This document shows, one piece after another, positions 1 through 9,526 of a stretch of DNA of 64,000 nt. How positions within the stretch are numbered: the stretch's first letter is position 1; each line of letters starts with the position of its first letter. The stretch is taken from contig CAVVVW010000008.1 in assembly GCA_963751775.1 (NCBI GenBank), positions 372,001-436,000 of the forward strand, read 5' to 3'. The notes under the pieces were generated by a model. That model worked only from the letters and a program-made list of their open reading frames with translations. It was not told where the DNA came from and did no database searches. The stretch comes from CADEEN01 sp963751775 (GTDB lineage: Bacteria > Pseudomonadota > Gammaproteobacteria > Burkholderiales > Burkholderiaceae_C). The position numbers and the translations under genes are program-made.

Positions 1-287
1 AAGCCCTGGAACACGAAGCCCAGGTAGCGCCGGCGCAGCCGTGCGCGCTGGTCGCGCGACAGCGCCTCGACATGGGCGCCGCGAAACAGGTACTGGCCGG
101 CGCTCGGCGTGTCCAGGCAACCGATGATGTTCATCGCCGTCGACTTGCCCGAGCCGCTAGGCCCCATGATGGCCACGAACTCGCCCGCGGTGATGTCCAG
201 ATCGATGCCCTTCAGGGCCATCAATTCCGCCTGCCCGCTGCCGTAGACCTTGGTCACGCCACGCAAACGGATCAGCGGCGTGGTCAT
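1..287 (-). CDS. MacB-like ABC transporter ATP-binding protein (partial)
   Basis: This is the first 95 codons of an ABC ATPase; the rest lies beyond the window edge. The Walker A motif GPSGSGKST is at about residues 42-50, and a Q-loop (LGFVFQGF) is the last thing visible. The N-terminus (LIRLRGVTKVYGSGQ...ALKGIDLDI) is typical of the MacB/LolD/FtsE group, which powers efflux or lipoprotein transport from the cytoplasmic face. Its ATG overlaps the stop of the upstream MacA-like gene as ATGA, so the two are translationally coupled. A MacB permease, fused or separate, is expected just outside the window. Confidence 0.9.
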   Translation of the reverse strand, partial: MTTPLIRLRGVTKVYGSGQAELMALKGIDLDITAGEFVAIMGPSGSGKSTAMNIIGCLDTPSAGQYLFRGAHVEALSRDQRARLRRRYLGFVFQG

Positions 288-1624
288 TTCGCGGCGGCGG
301 TCTTCTGGTCGGTGATGACCTGCATGCCGGCCTGCAGCTCGCCGCCGGTGATCTCGGTCATGCGTCCGTCGCTGATGCCGGGCCGCACCGCCACCGGCAC
401 GGCGGCGCCCTCGCGCAGCACCCAGACCTGGCGCACCGCCGCGGTGCTGGCGCCGGCCGCCGCCGAGCGGCGCGGCGTGCGCGCGATGCGCGGAATCAGG
501 CTGGAGACGATGCCGCCGCTGGCCGCCGGCGCGGCCGCGCCGGCATCCGCCGCCGTGGGCGCGAAGCGCAGCGCGGCGTTGGGCACCAGCAGCACGTCGT
601 TGCGCTGGGTGGCGGTGATGGTCGCGGTGGCCGTCATGCCGGGGCGCAGGCTCAGGTCGCTGTTGTCGACGTCGAGATAGGTCAGGTAGGTGACGACGTT
701 GTCGGTGATCGTCGAGCCGAAACCGACGCGGGTGATGCGCGCCGGAAACCTGCGCCCCGGATAGGCGCTGACCGTGAACGTCGCCTCCTGCCCCAACTTG
801 ACCGCGCCGACGTCGGCTTCGTCGACATACACCCACAGCCGCAGCCGGGTCAGGTCTTCGGCCACGGTGAACAGCGTGACCGCCTGCAGCGACGCCGCCA
901 CCGCATTGCCGGGGTCGACGTTGCGCGTCAGCACCGTGCCGTCGGCGGGGGCCGTGATCGAGGCCTTGCCGAGGTTGATCTCGTCGGTCGACAACGCGGC
1001 CTGGGCATCGCTGACATTGGCCCGCGCGCTCGCCTCGTCGGCAATCGCACGCTCGAGCGTCGCGTGGCCGCCGTCGAGCTCGGCCTTGGACGGCACCTTG
1101 CCCCCCGACAGGCGCGCGACCTCCTCGAACCGCGCCTGGCTGGCCCGCGCCTCGTTCACCGTCGCGACGGCCTGCGCGACCTTGGCGTTGGCCGCGGCCA
1201 GCGAGGCCCGCGAGCGCAGGATCTGGTCGCGCAACTTGGCGGTGTCGAGCTCGACCAGCACCTGGCCCTTCTTGACCTTGTCGTTGACGTCGACGTTCAC
1301 ATTGCGCACCGTGCCCGAGAGTTCGCTGCCGATGTTGATTGCCCGCGTCGGCTGCAACGTGCCGTTGGCGGTGACCGTCAGCGTCAGGTTGCCGCGCGTC
1401 ACCGTCTGCGTCGTGTAGCTGGGTGCGGCGGCGGCGGTCGCGCGGCCCTGCCAGTACCACCAGCCGGCCACGGCCAGCACCAGCACCAGCAGGCCGGACC
1501 AAAGCGCCGGCCGGCGGTACCAGCGGTGCGCCGCAGGCTCGTCGAGCAGCGCGGTCAGGCTGGTCGCCGCGGCGGCCGAGGCGGCCGCTGCGCCCTCGCG
1601 CACGGGAACGTCCGGCGGGCTCAC
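284..1624 (-). CDS. MacA-like periplasmic adaptor (HlyD/RND membrane-fusion family)
   Basis: The protein is 446 residues long. It has one N-terminal membrane segment (about residues 41-59), a lipoyl-like half with VNVDVNDKVKKGQVLVELD, an alpha-hairpin (about 130-220) and a beta-barrel region with APADGTVLTRNVDPGNAV. It would bridge the inner-membrane MacB transporter to the outer-membrane channel encoded upstream. The GTG start at 1624 lies in the last bases of a 62-bp repeat unit, whose small ORF stops inside the same GTGA. The C-terminal third has an Ala/Pro-rich insertion (about 355-395). The substrate cannot be read from the sequence. Confidence 0.9.
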   Translation of the reverse strand: MSPPDVPVREGAAAASAAAATSLTALLDEPAAHRWYRRPALWSGLLVLVLAVAGWWYWQGRATAAAAPSYTTQTVTRGNLTLTVTANGTLQPTRAINIGSELSGTVRNVNVDVNDKVKKGQVLVELDTAKLRDQILRSRASLAAANAKVAQAVATVNEARASQARFEEVARLSGGKVPSKAELDGGHATLERAIADEASARANVSDAQAALSTDEINLGKASITAPADGTVLTRNVDPGNAVAASLQAVTLFTVAEDLTRLRLWVYVDEADVGAVKLGQEATFTVSAYPGRRFPARITRVGFGSTITDNVVTYLTYLDVDNSDLSLRPGMTATATITATQRNDVLLVPNAALRFAPTAADAGAAAPAASGGIVSSLIPRIARTPRRSAAAGASTAAVRQVWVLREGAAVPVAVRPGISDGRMTEITGGELQAGMQVITDQKTAAAK

Positions 1625-1748
1625 TGGACTCCCCTCCGCGCTGTGCGCTCCGGGATGAGCGCTTTGGAGCGGCCATGCGCGCTCACTGGACTACCCTCCG
1701 CGCGGTGCGCTCCGGGATGAGCGCTTTGGAGCGGCCATGCGCGCTCAT
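1625..1748 (-). repeat. Tandem 62-bp repeat pair with overlapping mini-ORFs
   Basis: Two head-to-tail copies of a 62-bp unit fill the whole gap between the outer-membrane lipoprotein gene and the macA-like gene. Each copy encodes a 21-codon ORF beginning MSAHGRSKALIPER. The first starts in the ATGA that ends the upstream gene; the second starts in the GTGA that ends the first; macA starts in the GTGA that ends the second. Each unit also contains a short inverted repeat (CGCTCC...GGAGCG around AGCGCT). The same unit occurs at 11233-11358. Confidence 0.9.
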
Positions 1749-3236
1749 GAGCGGGGCGCCGGCGAGGCCTGCGGCGCGGGTGCCGCCGTCGCGTCGCCGG
1801 TGTCGGCAAGCCAGCCGCCGCCCAGCGCCTTGTACAGGCGCACATGGTCGGCGCTGACGTCGGCGTGCGCACTGGTCATGCTGTCCTGCGTCAGGAGCTG
1901 GCTGCGCTGTGTGTCGAGCACGGTCTGGAAATCCACCAGCCCGCCGTTGAAGCGCTGGCGTGCAAACAGCGCGGCGTTGCCGGCCGCATCGGCAGCCGCC
2001 TGCAGATGGGCCAGGCGTTCGCGATCGCCGCGCAGCGCCACCAGGGCGTCCTCGACATCCTTGAGCGCCGTCAGCACCACCGCGCGGTAGGCCGAGCCGG
2101 CCTGGTCCAGCGCGGCCTGCTGAGCGCGCACCCGGGCGCGCGCGGCACCACCGTCGAACAGCGGCAGCGACACGCCGGCCGCCAGCGCGCTCACGGCCGA
2201 CGAGCCCGAGGTCAATGCGCCCAGCGTCACCGAGGCCAGACCGAGCGACCCGCTGAGCCGAAAGCTCGGCAGCCGCGCCGCATCGGCTTCGGCCACGCGG
2301 GCCAGCGCGGCGCTCACCTGGTGCTCGGCCGCCCGCACGTCCGGCCGCTGGCGCAAGGTCTCGGCGGGAATGGCCAGTGCCAGATCGTCGGCGGCCTGCG
2401 GCACCGGCTGCATCGGCGCCAGCGCCGCGGACAAGGCCGCCGGCGGCTGGCCGGTCAGCACCGCGAGCGCGTGCGCGTTCTGCTCGATGCTGGTCTGCAG
2501 CAACGGCAGTTGCGCGCTGGTCTGTTCGGCCGCGGCGCGCGACTGCTCGGCCTCGAGCGACGACAACAGGCCGGCCTGCAGCCGCCACTGCGCGATCTGC
2601 GCGGTCTCGAGTTGGGTCGCCAGGTTTTCCCTGGCGCTCGCCAGCCGCGCCTGCGCGCTGCGCAGTGCGATGTAATCGAGCGCCACCTCGGCGGCGACCG
2701 AAACCTGGATGTCACCGAGGCTCGCCGCGCTGGCCTGGGCCGATGCCTCGCTGGCGTCGAGTGCGCTGCGATTGCCACCGAAGACGTCGGGCTCCCAGCT
2801 GGCATCCAGGCCGGCCCTGAAGGTGTTGCCGGCGGCGCCGTTGCCGGTGCGCGCTGCGCTGCGCCGAGGCAGAACCGTCGAGCGTGGGCAGCAGCCCGGC
2901 GGCCGTGACATCGCGCGTCGCCCGCGCCTGACGCAACGCCGCCTGCGCGCCGGTCACGCTGGTGTTGGCGCGCAGGGCCTGGCCGATCAGGTCGGTCAGC
3001 AGCGGATCGTCGAATCGCGACCACCATGACGCCAGCCGCGTGGCGCCGTCCGGTGCCGCAGCGGCGTCTGCCGACCAGGCGGCCGGCACGTCGACGGCGG
3101 CCTCGGCCGGCGCCGGCGGCACCGGCGCGGCGCAAGCGAACAACGCGCCGGCCAGCGCCAGCGCGAGGAAGGCGTGGCCATGACCGGGCCGCAGCGTCTT
3201 GTCCATCGCTGCCACGATTGACGCATGGCGGCTCAT
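1745..3236 (-). CDS. RND/ABC efflux outer-membrane lipoprotein, NodT/TolC family (frameshifted)
   Basis: This is an outer-membrane factor that would form the exit duct for the MacA/MacB-like pump. The N-terminal part carries a lipoprotein signal peptide with lipobox LAGALFAC (Cys at about residue 35) and the family motif WWSRFDDPLLTDLI. The C-terminal part starts at AGNTFRAGLDASWEPDVFGG and continues with the two TolC-like repeats (LRQRPDVRAAEHQV near the middle). The two halves are in different frames and meet near 2860-2870, where one base appears to be missing. The ATG at 3236 overlaps the ATPase stop (ATGA). The stop lies in the ATGA that opens the repeat element. Confidence 0.85.
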
Positions 3237-5790
3237 TGCGACGCTTGACCATGGTCAATCAGCCGCCAGATGACGCGCTTCACGCCCTCGAACCAGAGCC
3301 ATCCGAGCCCTGCCGCCGCGACGCCGGCGAGCAGCAGCGCGGGTGTCGGCACGACGAATCCGAACAGGCCGCTGACCACCGGGATGCCGAGCACGGCCGC
3401 CAGCAGCGCGAGCGTGGCCGACGCGATCCAGCCGAACGACGGGTTGGATCCGGCGCGCTGCTGCGCCCGCGGCGCCCACCAGCGGTTGGCATGGATCAGG
3501 CCGATGTTGCTCAACACCAGCACCGTGAAACCGAGCGCGCGCGCCACGGCGTCCGAGCCCGACACCGAGCGCGCCGCCAGGTAGGCCAGCAGCACGATCG
3601 TCAACAGGCCCAGGCCTTGCGCCAGGCCCCGCAGCAGCACCTCGCGATCGAACAGGCGCGCATCGGTCCGGCGCGGCGGGACGCGCATCGCATCGGCCTC
3701 GGGCGGCTCGGCTTCGAAGACCACCGAGCAGGCCGGGTCGATGATCAGTTGCAGGAACAGGATGTGCACCGGCATCAGCACCAGCGGCCAGCCGAGCAGC
3801 AGCGGTGCGATCGACAGGCCGACGATCGGCACATGTGCCGCCAGCACGAAGGTGATCGCCTTGCGCAGGTTGGCGAAGACGCGGCGGCCGTGGCGCACGG
3901 CCGTGACCAGCGAGGCGAAGTCGTCGTTCAGCAAGACCAGCGCCGCGGCTTCGCGCGCCACGTCGGTGCCGCGCGCCCCCATCGCCACGCCGATGTGCGC
4001 CGCCTTCAGCGCCGGCGCGTCGTTGACGCCGTCGCCCGTCATCGCCACCACCTCGCCGCGGGCCTTGAAGGCCTGTACCAGCCGCAGCTTCTGCGCCGGC
4101 TGGACGCGGCAGAAGACCTGCGTGTCGGCCAGCCGCGCGGCCAGGCCCGCGTCGTCCAGGGTGTCGAGTTGCGTGCCGGTCAGGCACCCGCCATCCACCA
4201 CCAGGCCGGCCTGGCGGGCGATCGACAGCGCCGTCTGCGGGTGGTCGCCGGTGATCATCACGACGCGGATGCCGGCCCCCCGGCATTCGGCGATGGCCTG
4301 CACGGCGTCGGGCCGCAGCGGGTCTTCGAAAGCCACCAGGCCGAGCAACTCGAAGTCGAAGTCGTGCTGCGTGTCGGGCAGGCTGCCGGCGGCGAAGACG
4401 GCCCGCGCCACCGCCAGCACGCGCAGCCCGTCTCGCGCCATCGCGGCCACCTGCGCCGCGATGCGCTCACTTTGCGCGCCGTCGAGGTGGCACAGGTCGA
4501 CCACCGCCTCGGGCGCCCCCTTGGCGGCGATCAGGCGCTCCTGCCGATCGGGCGATTGCCAGACCCGCGACATCGCCAGCATCTCGCGCGACAGCGGGTA
4601 ATCGTCGACCAGCGTCCAGTCGTCGTGCAGATGTTCGGTGCCCGCCAGCCAGCGCTGCCCGGCCGCGCCGATGGCTGCTTCCATCGGATCGAAGCTGCGC
4701 TGGTGGCTGGCCAGCAGCGCAAATTCGAGCAGCGGGTGCAACGCCTCCGGCAGTGCCGCCGCGCCGGTGCGCCGGCCGTCGAAGTCGACATCCGCCGCCC
4801 ACAGGCGGCTCACGGCCATGCGGTTCAGCGTCAAGGTGCCGGTCTTGTCGACGCACAGCACCGTGGTCGCGCCGAGCAGCTCGACGGCCGGCACGCTGCG
4901 CGTCAGCACCTTCTCGCGCGCCAGCCGCCGTGCACCCAGGCCGAGAAAGATCGTCAGCACGACCGGCAACTCCTCGGGCAGGATGGCCATCGCCAAGGTG
5001 AGGCCGGCAAGCAGGCCGTGCAACCAGTCGCCCCGCGTCGCGCCATAGGCCAGCGCCAGGCCGGCGGCCAGCGTCAGCCCGACCGCCGCCACCCAGCGCA
5101 CGACGCGCTGCGTCTCGTGCTGCACCGGCGTGCGCTCGATGGCGATGGCCTGCAAGGACTGGCCGATGCGCCCGAGCGCACTGTGCGGGCCGGTCGCCAC
5201 CACGACGCCGCGCGCCGTTCCCTGCGTGACCAGGGTGCCGGAGAACGCGCGCGTGGCCGGCGCCGATCTCGGCAGTCGATGCCGGCGGCTCGATCGGTCG
5301 GCCCGGCCCGCTTGGCCACCGGCGCCGATTCGCCGCTGAGCAGGGATTCGTCGACGCTCAGGTTGGCGGCCGCCAGCAATTGCAGATCGGCCGGGACGCG
5401 GTCGCCTTCGGCCAGCAGCACCACGTCGCCGACGACCAAATCGCGCCCGGCGACGCGGCAGGCGACGCCGTCGCGAACGACCATCGCCCGCGGGCTGGAC
5501 AGGTCGCGCAGCGCCTCGAGCGAGCGTTCGCTCCGACGCTGCTGGATGAAGGTGATGGCGATGACGACCAGCACGAAGCCGAGCAGCATTGCCGCCTCGT
5601 GGCGGTCGCCGAGCAGCAGGTAGATCGCGCCGCAGGCCACCAGCAGCAGGAACATCGGCTCGGCGAACACCTCGCGCAGCAGGCGCAGCGCGCTGCGCGG
5701 GCGCGACAGCGGCAACTCGTTCGCGCCATCGCGCTCGAAACGCCGCTGCGCCTCCTGCGCCGTCAGTCCGTCGCGCTCGCCGTCGGGCAT
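3233..5790 (-). CDS. Cation-translocating P-type ATPase (frameshifted)
   Basis: This inner-membrane pump of about 850 residues has an N-terminal cation-ATPase domain (GLTAQEAQRRFERDGANELP), the actuator motif LLSGESAPV, an M4 motif ILPEELPVVLT, the phosphorylation motif CVDKTGTLTLNR and the hinge TGDGVNDAPALK. PEELP replaces the PEGLP of SERCA-type Ca pumps, so the ion is uncertain. The reading frame breaks near 5250-5265, between SGESAPVAKRAGP and FSGTLVTQGTARGVVVATGP, which are otherwise contiguous in the family. The start at 5790 (MPDGERDG) matches where homologues begin; an in-frame ATG at 5913 is possible. It heads an operon with the efflux genes. Confidence 0.85.
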
Positions 5791-5925
5791 GGCCTGTTTC
5801 AGCGCGGCCCGGCCCGCGCCTGGACCGGGTGGCCGAACCTCGTCACACGTGCGTTGTTCATCGCTGCATCGATTGGCGCATGGCGGTCGGGTGCATCGCT
5901 TGCGGGCGCTCAATGTGATGTCCGG

Positions 5926-5968
5926 CTGATGGGCGTCAACACGGGCTGGCAGCCCGTGCCCCTAGACT
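5926..5968 (+). promoter_or_regulatory. Predicted Crp/Fnr-type promoter of the DUF302 gene
   Basis: CTGATGGGCGTCAA at 5926-5939 resembles an FNR-type palindrome. It is followed by a TAGACT -10 box at 5963-5968, the same hexamer seen at the phasin-like and hsp20 promoters. The spacing is about 2 bp longer than in the other island promoters. A second site, TTGCGGGCGCTCAA (5900-5913), may serve the divergent ATPase operon, but I see no good -10 box on that side. Confidence 0.5.
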
Positions 5969-5995
5969 GACCGGCGACGCACGCAAGGAGTTGCC

Positions 5996-6385
5996 ATGTA
6001 TGGATTTCACACCACGATCGACGGCCCGTTCGACCTTGCCGTCAAGCAGGTCATCGACGCCTTGAAGGTCGAAGGCTTCGGTGTCCTCAGCGACATCGAC
6101 GTGCAAGCCACGCTGAAGGCCAAGCTCGGTGCCGATGTGCGCCCCTATCGCATCCTCGGTGCCTGCAACCCGCCGCTGGCCCACAAGGCCTTGCAGGCCG
6201 AGCCCGACATCGGCCTGCTGCTGCCCTGCAACGTGGTCGTGCGGCAGGAGCCCGACGCACGCATCACGGTCGGCTTCATCGACCCGCAAGTGATGGTCGA
6301 TCTGATCGACAAGCCCGAAGTGCGCGAAGTGGCCGACGACGCCAAGACCCGCCTGCAACGCGTGCGCGACGCGCTGCAGCGCTGA
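5996..6385 (+). CDS. DUF302 domain-containing protein
   Basis: This 129-residue soluble protein matches DUF302 along its whole length, from YGFHTTIDGPFDLAVKQVIDALKVEGFGVLSDID to the end; the ILGACNPPLAHKAL stretch and LLLPCNVVV are typical. The biochemical function of the family is unknown. It is often found beside metal pumps and stress genes. An AGGAG ribosome-binding site lies 7 nt before the ATG. It is divergent from the P-type ATPase operon and has its own predicted Fnr-type promoter. There are no signal peptide or membrane segments. Confidence 0.9.
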   Translation: MYGFHTTIDGPFDLAVKQVIDALKVEGFGVLSDIDVQATLKAKLGADVRPYRILGACNPPLAHKALQAEPDIGLLLPCNVVVRQEPDARITVGFIDPQVMVDLIDKPEVREVADDAKTRLQRVRDALQR

Positions 6386-6458
6386 AGCGCCACGGGTCTG
6401 CGGGCCGCGATCCGGCCTGCGCGCCGGCGCCGCTTTCGGCGCCCCGGCCGGCGCGCCG

Positions 6459-6924
6459 TCAGGGCCGCGCCCGCTGCTCGCGCTGCTGTTCGCTCTCGAT
6501 CGCTTGCGACCAGCGCGCGCAACTGCTCCGAGACCACGCCGAGCAGATCGTCGAGCGTGATCACGCCGAGCAGCACGCCCTTGGAGTCGGTGACGGGCAG
6601 GCGGCGCACGCCCTTGTGGCGCATGACCGCCAGCACGTCGAGCACGGAGTCGCCCTCGCGCACGGTGATCGGGTTGGTGCTCATCACGTCGCCGACGGTC
6701 AGCGCACTCGGGTTCATGTCGCGGGCCACGACGGCGGTGACGATGTCGCGGTCGGTCAGCACCCCCACGGTCAGGCGGCCGGCCACCGTTTCCTCGACCA
6801 CCACCAGGTTGCCCACGTGCTGCTCGCGCATCAGCCGCGCGGCCTCGTTGAGGCCGGTGTTGCGGTAGGCAATGACGGTGCTGCGCGTGCACAGTTCGCC
6901 AGCGGTCAGCGGTTGAGCCAGCAT
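6459..6924 (-). CDS. CBS-domain pair protein (frameshifted near the C-terminus)
   Basis: This small protein of about 154 residues consists of two CBS motifs. The first is around STVIAYRNTGLNEAARLMREQHVG with VGVLTDRDIV; the second is around DVMSTNPITVREGDSV with GVRRLPVTDSKGVLLGVITLDDLL. Such stand-alone Bateman modules bind adenine nucleotides and sense energy charge. The frame changes near 6512; the natural end appears to be AIESEQQREQRARP, stopping at 6459. It is the last gene of the host-attachment, HPF, groEL operon, 17 bp after groEL. Confidence 0.85.
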
Positions 6925-6941
6925 GGAGAGCCCCCGTTCGT

Positions 6942-8567
6942 TCAATACTCCGGCGCCATCGCCGCCGCTCGCTCGGCCACCGGCGCCGCCGGCGTCGCGA
7001 TCAGGCAATCGGTGGTCAGCAGCAGGCTGGCGATCGAGGCCGCGTTCTGCAGCGCCAGCCGAGTCACCTTGGCGGGGTCGATGACGCCCATTTCGATCAG
7101 GTCGCCGTATTCGCGCGTGTTGGCGTTGAAGCCGTAGTTGCCGCTGCCCGCGGCCACCTGCTCGAGCACCACCGAGGCTTCCTCGGCGGCGTTGAGCACG
7201 ATCTGGCGCAGCGGCTCGCCCAGCGCGCGCTCGACGATGTGCACGCCGGCCTGGATATCGGGGTTGGCGTCGTGCAGGTCGGCCAGGCCACGGCGGCAGC
7301 GCAGCAGCGCCACGCCGCCGCCAGGCACGATGCCTTCTTCGACCGCGGCCCGGGTGGCGTGCAGTGCGTCCTCGACGCGGATCTTGCGTTCCTTCATCTC
7401 GGCCTCGGTGGCCGCGCCGACCTTGACGACGCCGACGCCGCCCGACAGCTTGGCCAGGCGCTGTTCGAGTTGCTCGCGGTCGTACTTGCTGGTGCCGGTG
7501 GCCGCGATCGACTGCTTCAACTGGGCCACGCGCGCGGCGATCGCCTGCGCATCGCCCATGCCGCCGACGATGGTGCAGTGGTCCTTGTCGACCTCGATGC
7601 GCTTGGCCCGGCCCAGTTGCTCGAGCGTGATGTGCTCCAGCGTGCGGCCGGCCTGCTCGGAAATCACCTGGCCCCGCGTCAGCAGCGAGATGTCTTCGAG
7701 CATCTCGCGGCGCCGGTCGCCGAAGCCCGGCGCGCGCACCGCGCAGCACTTGATCACGCCGCGCAGGTGGTTGACGACGAGCGTGGCCAGCGCGTCGCCT
7801 TCCATCTCTTCGCAGATCACCAGCAGCGGCTGGCTCTGCTTGGTCACCAGTTCGAGCGTGGGCAGCAAATCCTTGATCGACGAGATCTTGCGGTCGGCCA
7901 GCAGCACCAGCGGGTCCTCGAGCACGGCCACCTGCTTGTCGGGCTGGGTCACGAAGTAGGCCGACAGGAAGCCGCGATCGAACTGCAGGCCCTCGACGAC
8001 CTCGAGTTCGTTGCCGACGCCCGTTCCGTCCTCGATCGTGATCGCGCCCTCGCGGCCGACCTTGTCCATCGCCTTGGCGATCAGGTCGCCGATCGAGCGG
8101 TCGTTGTTGCCCGAGATCGCCGCCACATGCGCGATCTCGGCCGACGTCTGGCACGGCTTGGCCAGTGCCTTCAGCGCCGTCACGACATGCGCGGTGGCGC
8201 GCTCGATGCCGCGCCGCACGTCCATCGGGTTCATGCCGGCGGCAACGACCTTCATGCCCTCGCGCACCATCGCCTGCGCCAGCAGCGTGGCGGTGGTGGT
8301 GCCGTCGCCGGCCATCTCGCTGGTGCGCATCGCCACTTCGCGCACCATCTGCGCGCCCATGTTCGCGAACGGGTCGGCCAGTTCGACCGACTTGGCCACG
8401 ATGACGCCCGAGTTGACGACCGCCGGCGCGCCGAAGTCGCGCTGCAGCAGCACCGTGCGCCCGCGCGGCCCGAGCGTGAGCTTGACCGCGTCGGCCATGA
8501 CGTTGACGCCTTCGATGATCTTGTGGCGCGCGGCTTCGCCGAACAGAAAGGCCTTGACGCTCATCAC
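6942..8567 (-). CDS. groL: Chaperonin GroEL, second-copy type without adjacent groES
   Basis: This is a complete 541-residue 60-kDa chaperonin. Visible hallmarks are VKLTLGPRGRTV, AGDGTTTATLLAQAM (ATP site with the catalytic Asp), the apical-domain LEVVEGLQFDRGFLSAYF, and VEDALHATRAAVEEGIVPGGGVALL. The usual Gly/Met-rich GGM tail is missing; the protein ends AERAAAMAPEY. No groES lies next to it. Its ATG overlaps the HPF stop (ATGA). I infer a specialised stress copy rather than the housekeeping GroEL; it may use the main GroES from elsewhere in the genome. Confidence 0.95.
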   Translation of the reverse strand: MMSVKAFLFGEAARHKIIEGVNVMADAVKLTLGPRGRTVLLQRDFGAPAVVNSGVIVAKSVELADPFANMGAQMVREVAMRTSEMAGDGTTTATLLAQAMVREGMKVVAAGMNPMDVRRGIERATAHVVTALKALAKPCQTSAEIAHVAAISGNNDRSIGDLIAKAMDKVGREGAITIEDGTGVGNELEVVEGLQFDRGFLSAYFVTQPDKQVAVLEDPLVLLADRKISSIKDLLPTLELVTKQSQPLLVICEEMEGDALATLVVNHLRGVIKCCAVRAPGFGDRRREMLEDISLLTRGQVISEQAGRTLEHITLEQLGRAKRIEVDKDHCTIVGGMGDAQAIAARVAQLKQSIAATGTSKYDREQLEQRLAKLSGGVGVVKVGAATEAEMKERKIRVEDALHATRAAVEEGIVPGGGVALLRCRRGLADLHDANPDIQAGVHIVERALGEPLRQIVLNAAEEASVVLEQVAAGSGNYGFNANTREYGDLIEMGVIDPAKVTRLALQNAASIASLLLTTDCLIATPAAPVAERAAAMAPEY

Positions 8568-8947
8568 TCTGGCTCGGCGACGTCCGTGGCCGGCGCGACG
8601 GCGCGTTTGGCCGGCGCCTCGTGCTGCTTGACCTGCCCGCGCCGTTGACGGGCGTAGTCCTCGAGCTGGCGGCCGACCGCATCGAAGGCGCCATGCACGG
8701 CGCGATGGATGTCGAGATCGTCGTGGTGCGTGACGGCGGTGATCTCGGCATCGGGTACGCGCACGCTGACCGTCACGCTGTATTCATGGCCCTGGCGATG
8801 GCGGTTGCCGGTGGCGGCCACCACCACGTGGCAGCTCATCACGTCGGCGGTCCATTGATCGAGCTTGGCGGCCCGGCGTCGGATTTCGGGTTCCAGCGAC
8901 GGCAGCGGCACCAGGTCGCGGAAGGTGACTTGCAGGGGCAGCTTCAT
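8564..8947 (-). CDS. Ribosome hibernation-promoting factor / RaiA family protein
   Basis: This 127-residue protein has the S30AE/HPF fold signature (MKLPLQVTFRDLVPLPSLEPEIRRRAAKLD, then HEYSVTVSVRVPDAEI and DLDIHRAVHGAFDAVGRQLEDYARQRRG). Proteins of this family bind the 30S decoding centre and silence ribosomes in stationary phase or starvation. It lacks the long C-terminal dimerisation domain of long HPF, so it is of the short type. It sits between the host-attachment gene and groEL in one operon. A hibernation factor co-transcribed with a chaperonin suits a dormancy role. Confidence 0.85.
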   Translation of the reverse strand: MKLPLQVTFRDLVPLPSLEPEIRRRAAKLDQWTADVMSCHVVVAATGNRHRQGHEYSVTVSVRVPDAEITAVTHHDDLDIHRAVHGAFDAVGRQLEDYARQRRGQVKQHEAPAKRAVAPATDVAEPE

Positions 8948-8962
8948 GGTTTCGGACTCGGT

Positions 8963-9415
8963 TCATCGGGCTCCGATGGCGAGCCTGCGCGCGAGTTCGC
9001 GGTCATCGAGCGCGGTGTAGTCGGCATCGATCGTGCGCAGGACGGCCTTCTTCGATTGCGCGCCAAGGCGCGCCTTGAGGTGGCCGAGGAACGGGCTGCT
9101 GGCGACCAGCACCAGGCCCGCGCATTCGCCCGCGGCCACGCCGGCATCGAGCCGATGCGCCACTTCGCGCGCGAAGCGATCGTGCTCGCGTTCGCGTGCA
9201 TCGGTGTGGGCCGCGTAGGACGTGCTGCTCAGGCCGAAGCCCAGGCGCTGGACATGGCCGGGGCGCTCGTCCGTCAGGTCGTGGCCCTTCTGCCGGCTCT
9301 GCGGGTGCACCAGGTCGGCCACGTGCACGTACGCGCGCTTCCTGCCGCCCTGCCCGCCCGGATCCTCGAGCACCCTTGCACGCGCCGCATTGGCGATCAC
9401 CAACCAGTTCTTCAT
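8963..9415 (-). CDS. Host-attachment family protein (Host_attach)
   Basis: This 150-residue protein begins MKNWLVIANAARARVLEDPG and contains HDLTDERPGHVQ, EREHDRFAREVAHRLDA and LVLVASSPFLGHLKARLG, which match the Host_attach family. The family name comes from an Agrobacterium mutant; its molecular role is unclear, and the fold resembles eRF1/Pelota-like ribosome-associated domains. The start at 9415 matches homologues; an in-frame ATG lies three codons upstream at 9424. As first gene of the HPF, groEL, CBS operon it would be controlled by the upstream operator. Confidence 0.85.
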   Translation of the reverse strand: MKNWLVIANAARARVLEDPGGQGGRKRAYVHVADLVHPQSRQKGHDLTDERPGHVQRLGFGLSSTSYAAHTDAREREHDRFAREVAHRLDAGVAAGECAGLVLVASSPFLGHLKARLGAQSKKAVLRTIDADYTALDDRELARRLAIGAR

Positions 9416-9484
9416 GACGGACATCTCGCGATCTGTGCCTTGCACTGCACGCACCAAGCAGACACCAATGCGTCGCCGTTGTCG

Positions 9485-9498
9485 TTGACGCGCCGCAA
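9485..9498 (-). promoter_or_regulatory. Crp/Fnr-type operator upstream of the host-attachment/HPF/groEL operon
   Basis: The 14-bp TTGACGCGCCGCAA keeps the TTG...CAA ends and the spacing seen at the other island promoters. A class II position would place the start of transcription near 9450, 35 nt before the ATG. The -10 position holds only a weak TCTGCT match, so this site is less certain than those at 9527 and 10419. Confidence 0.45.
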
Positions 9499-9526
9499 CC
9501 GTCGCGGCGCGTGGTGCGGCGGGGCA

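Noticed and set aside
3245..3258. Perfect palindrome TTGACCATGGTCAA like the island operators
   Set aside because: It lies in the ATPase coding sequence about 10 bp before the outer-membrane gene start, and no -10 box is found at the proper distance, so it is probably chance.
3026..5623. Long plus-strand ORF across the ATPase gene
   Set aside because: It is Arg/Gln/His-rich, matches no family and is a GC-rich antisense shadow of the P-type ATPase.
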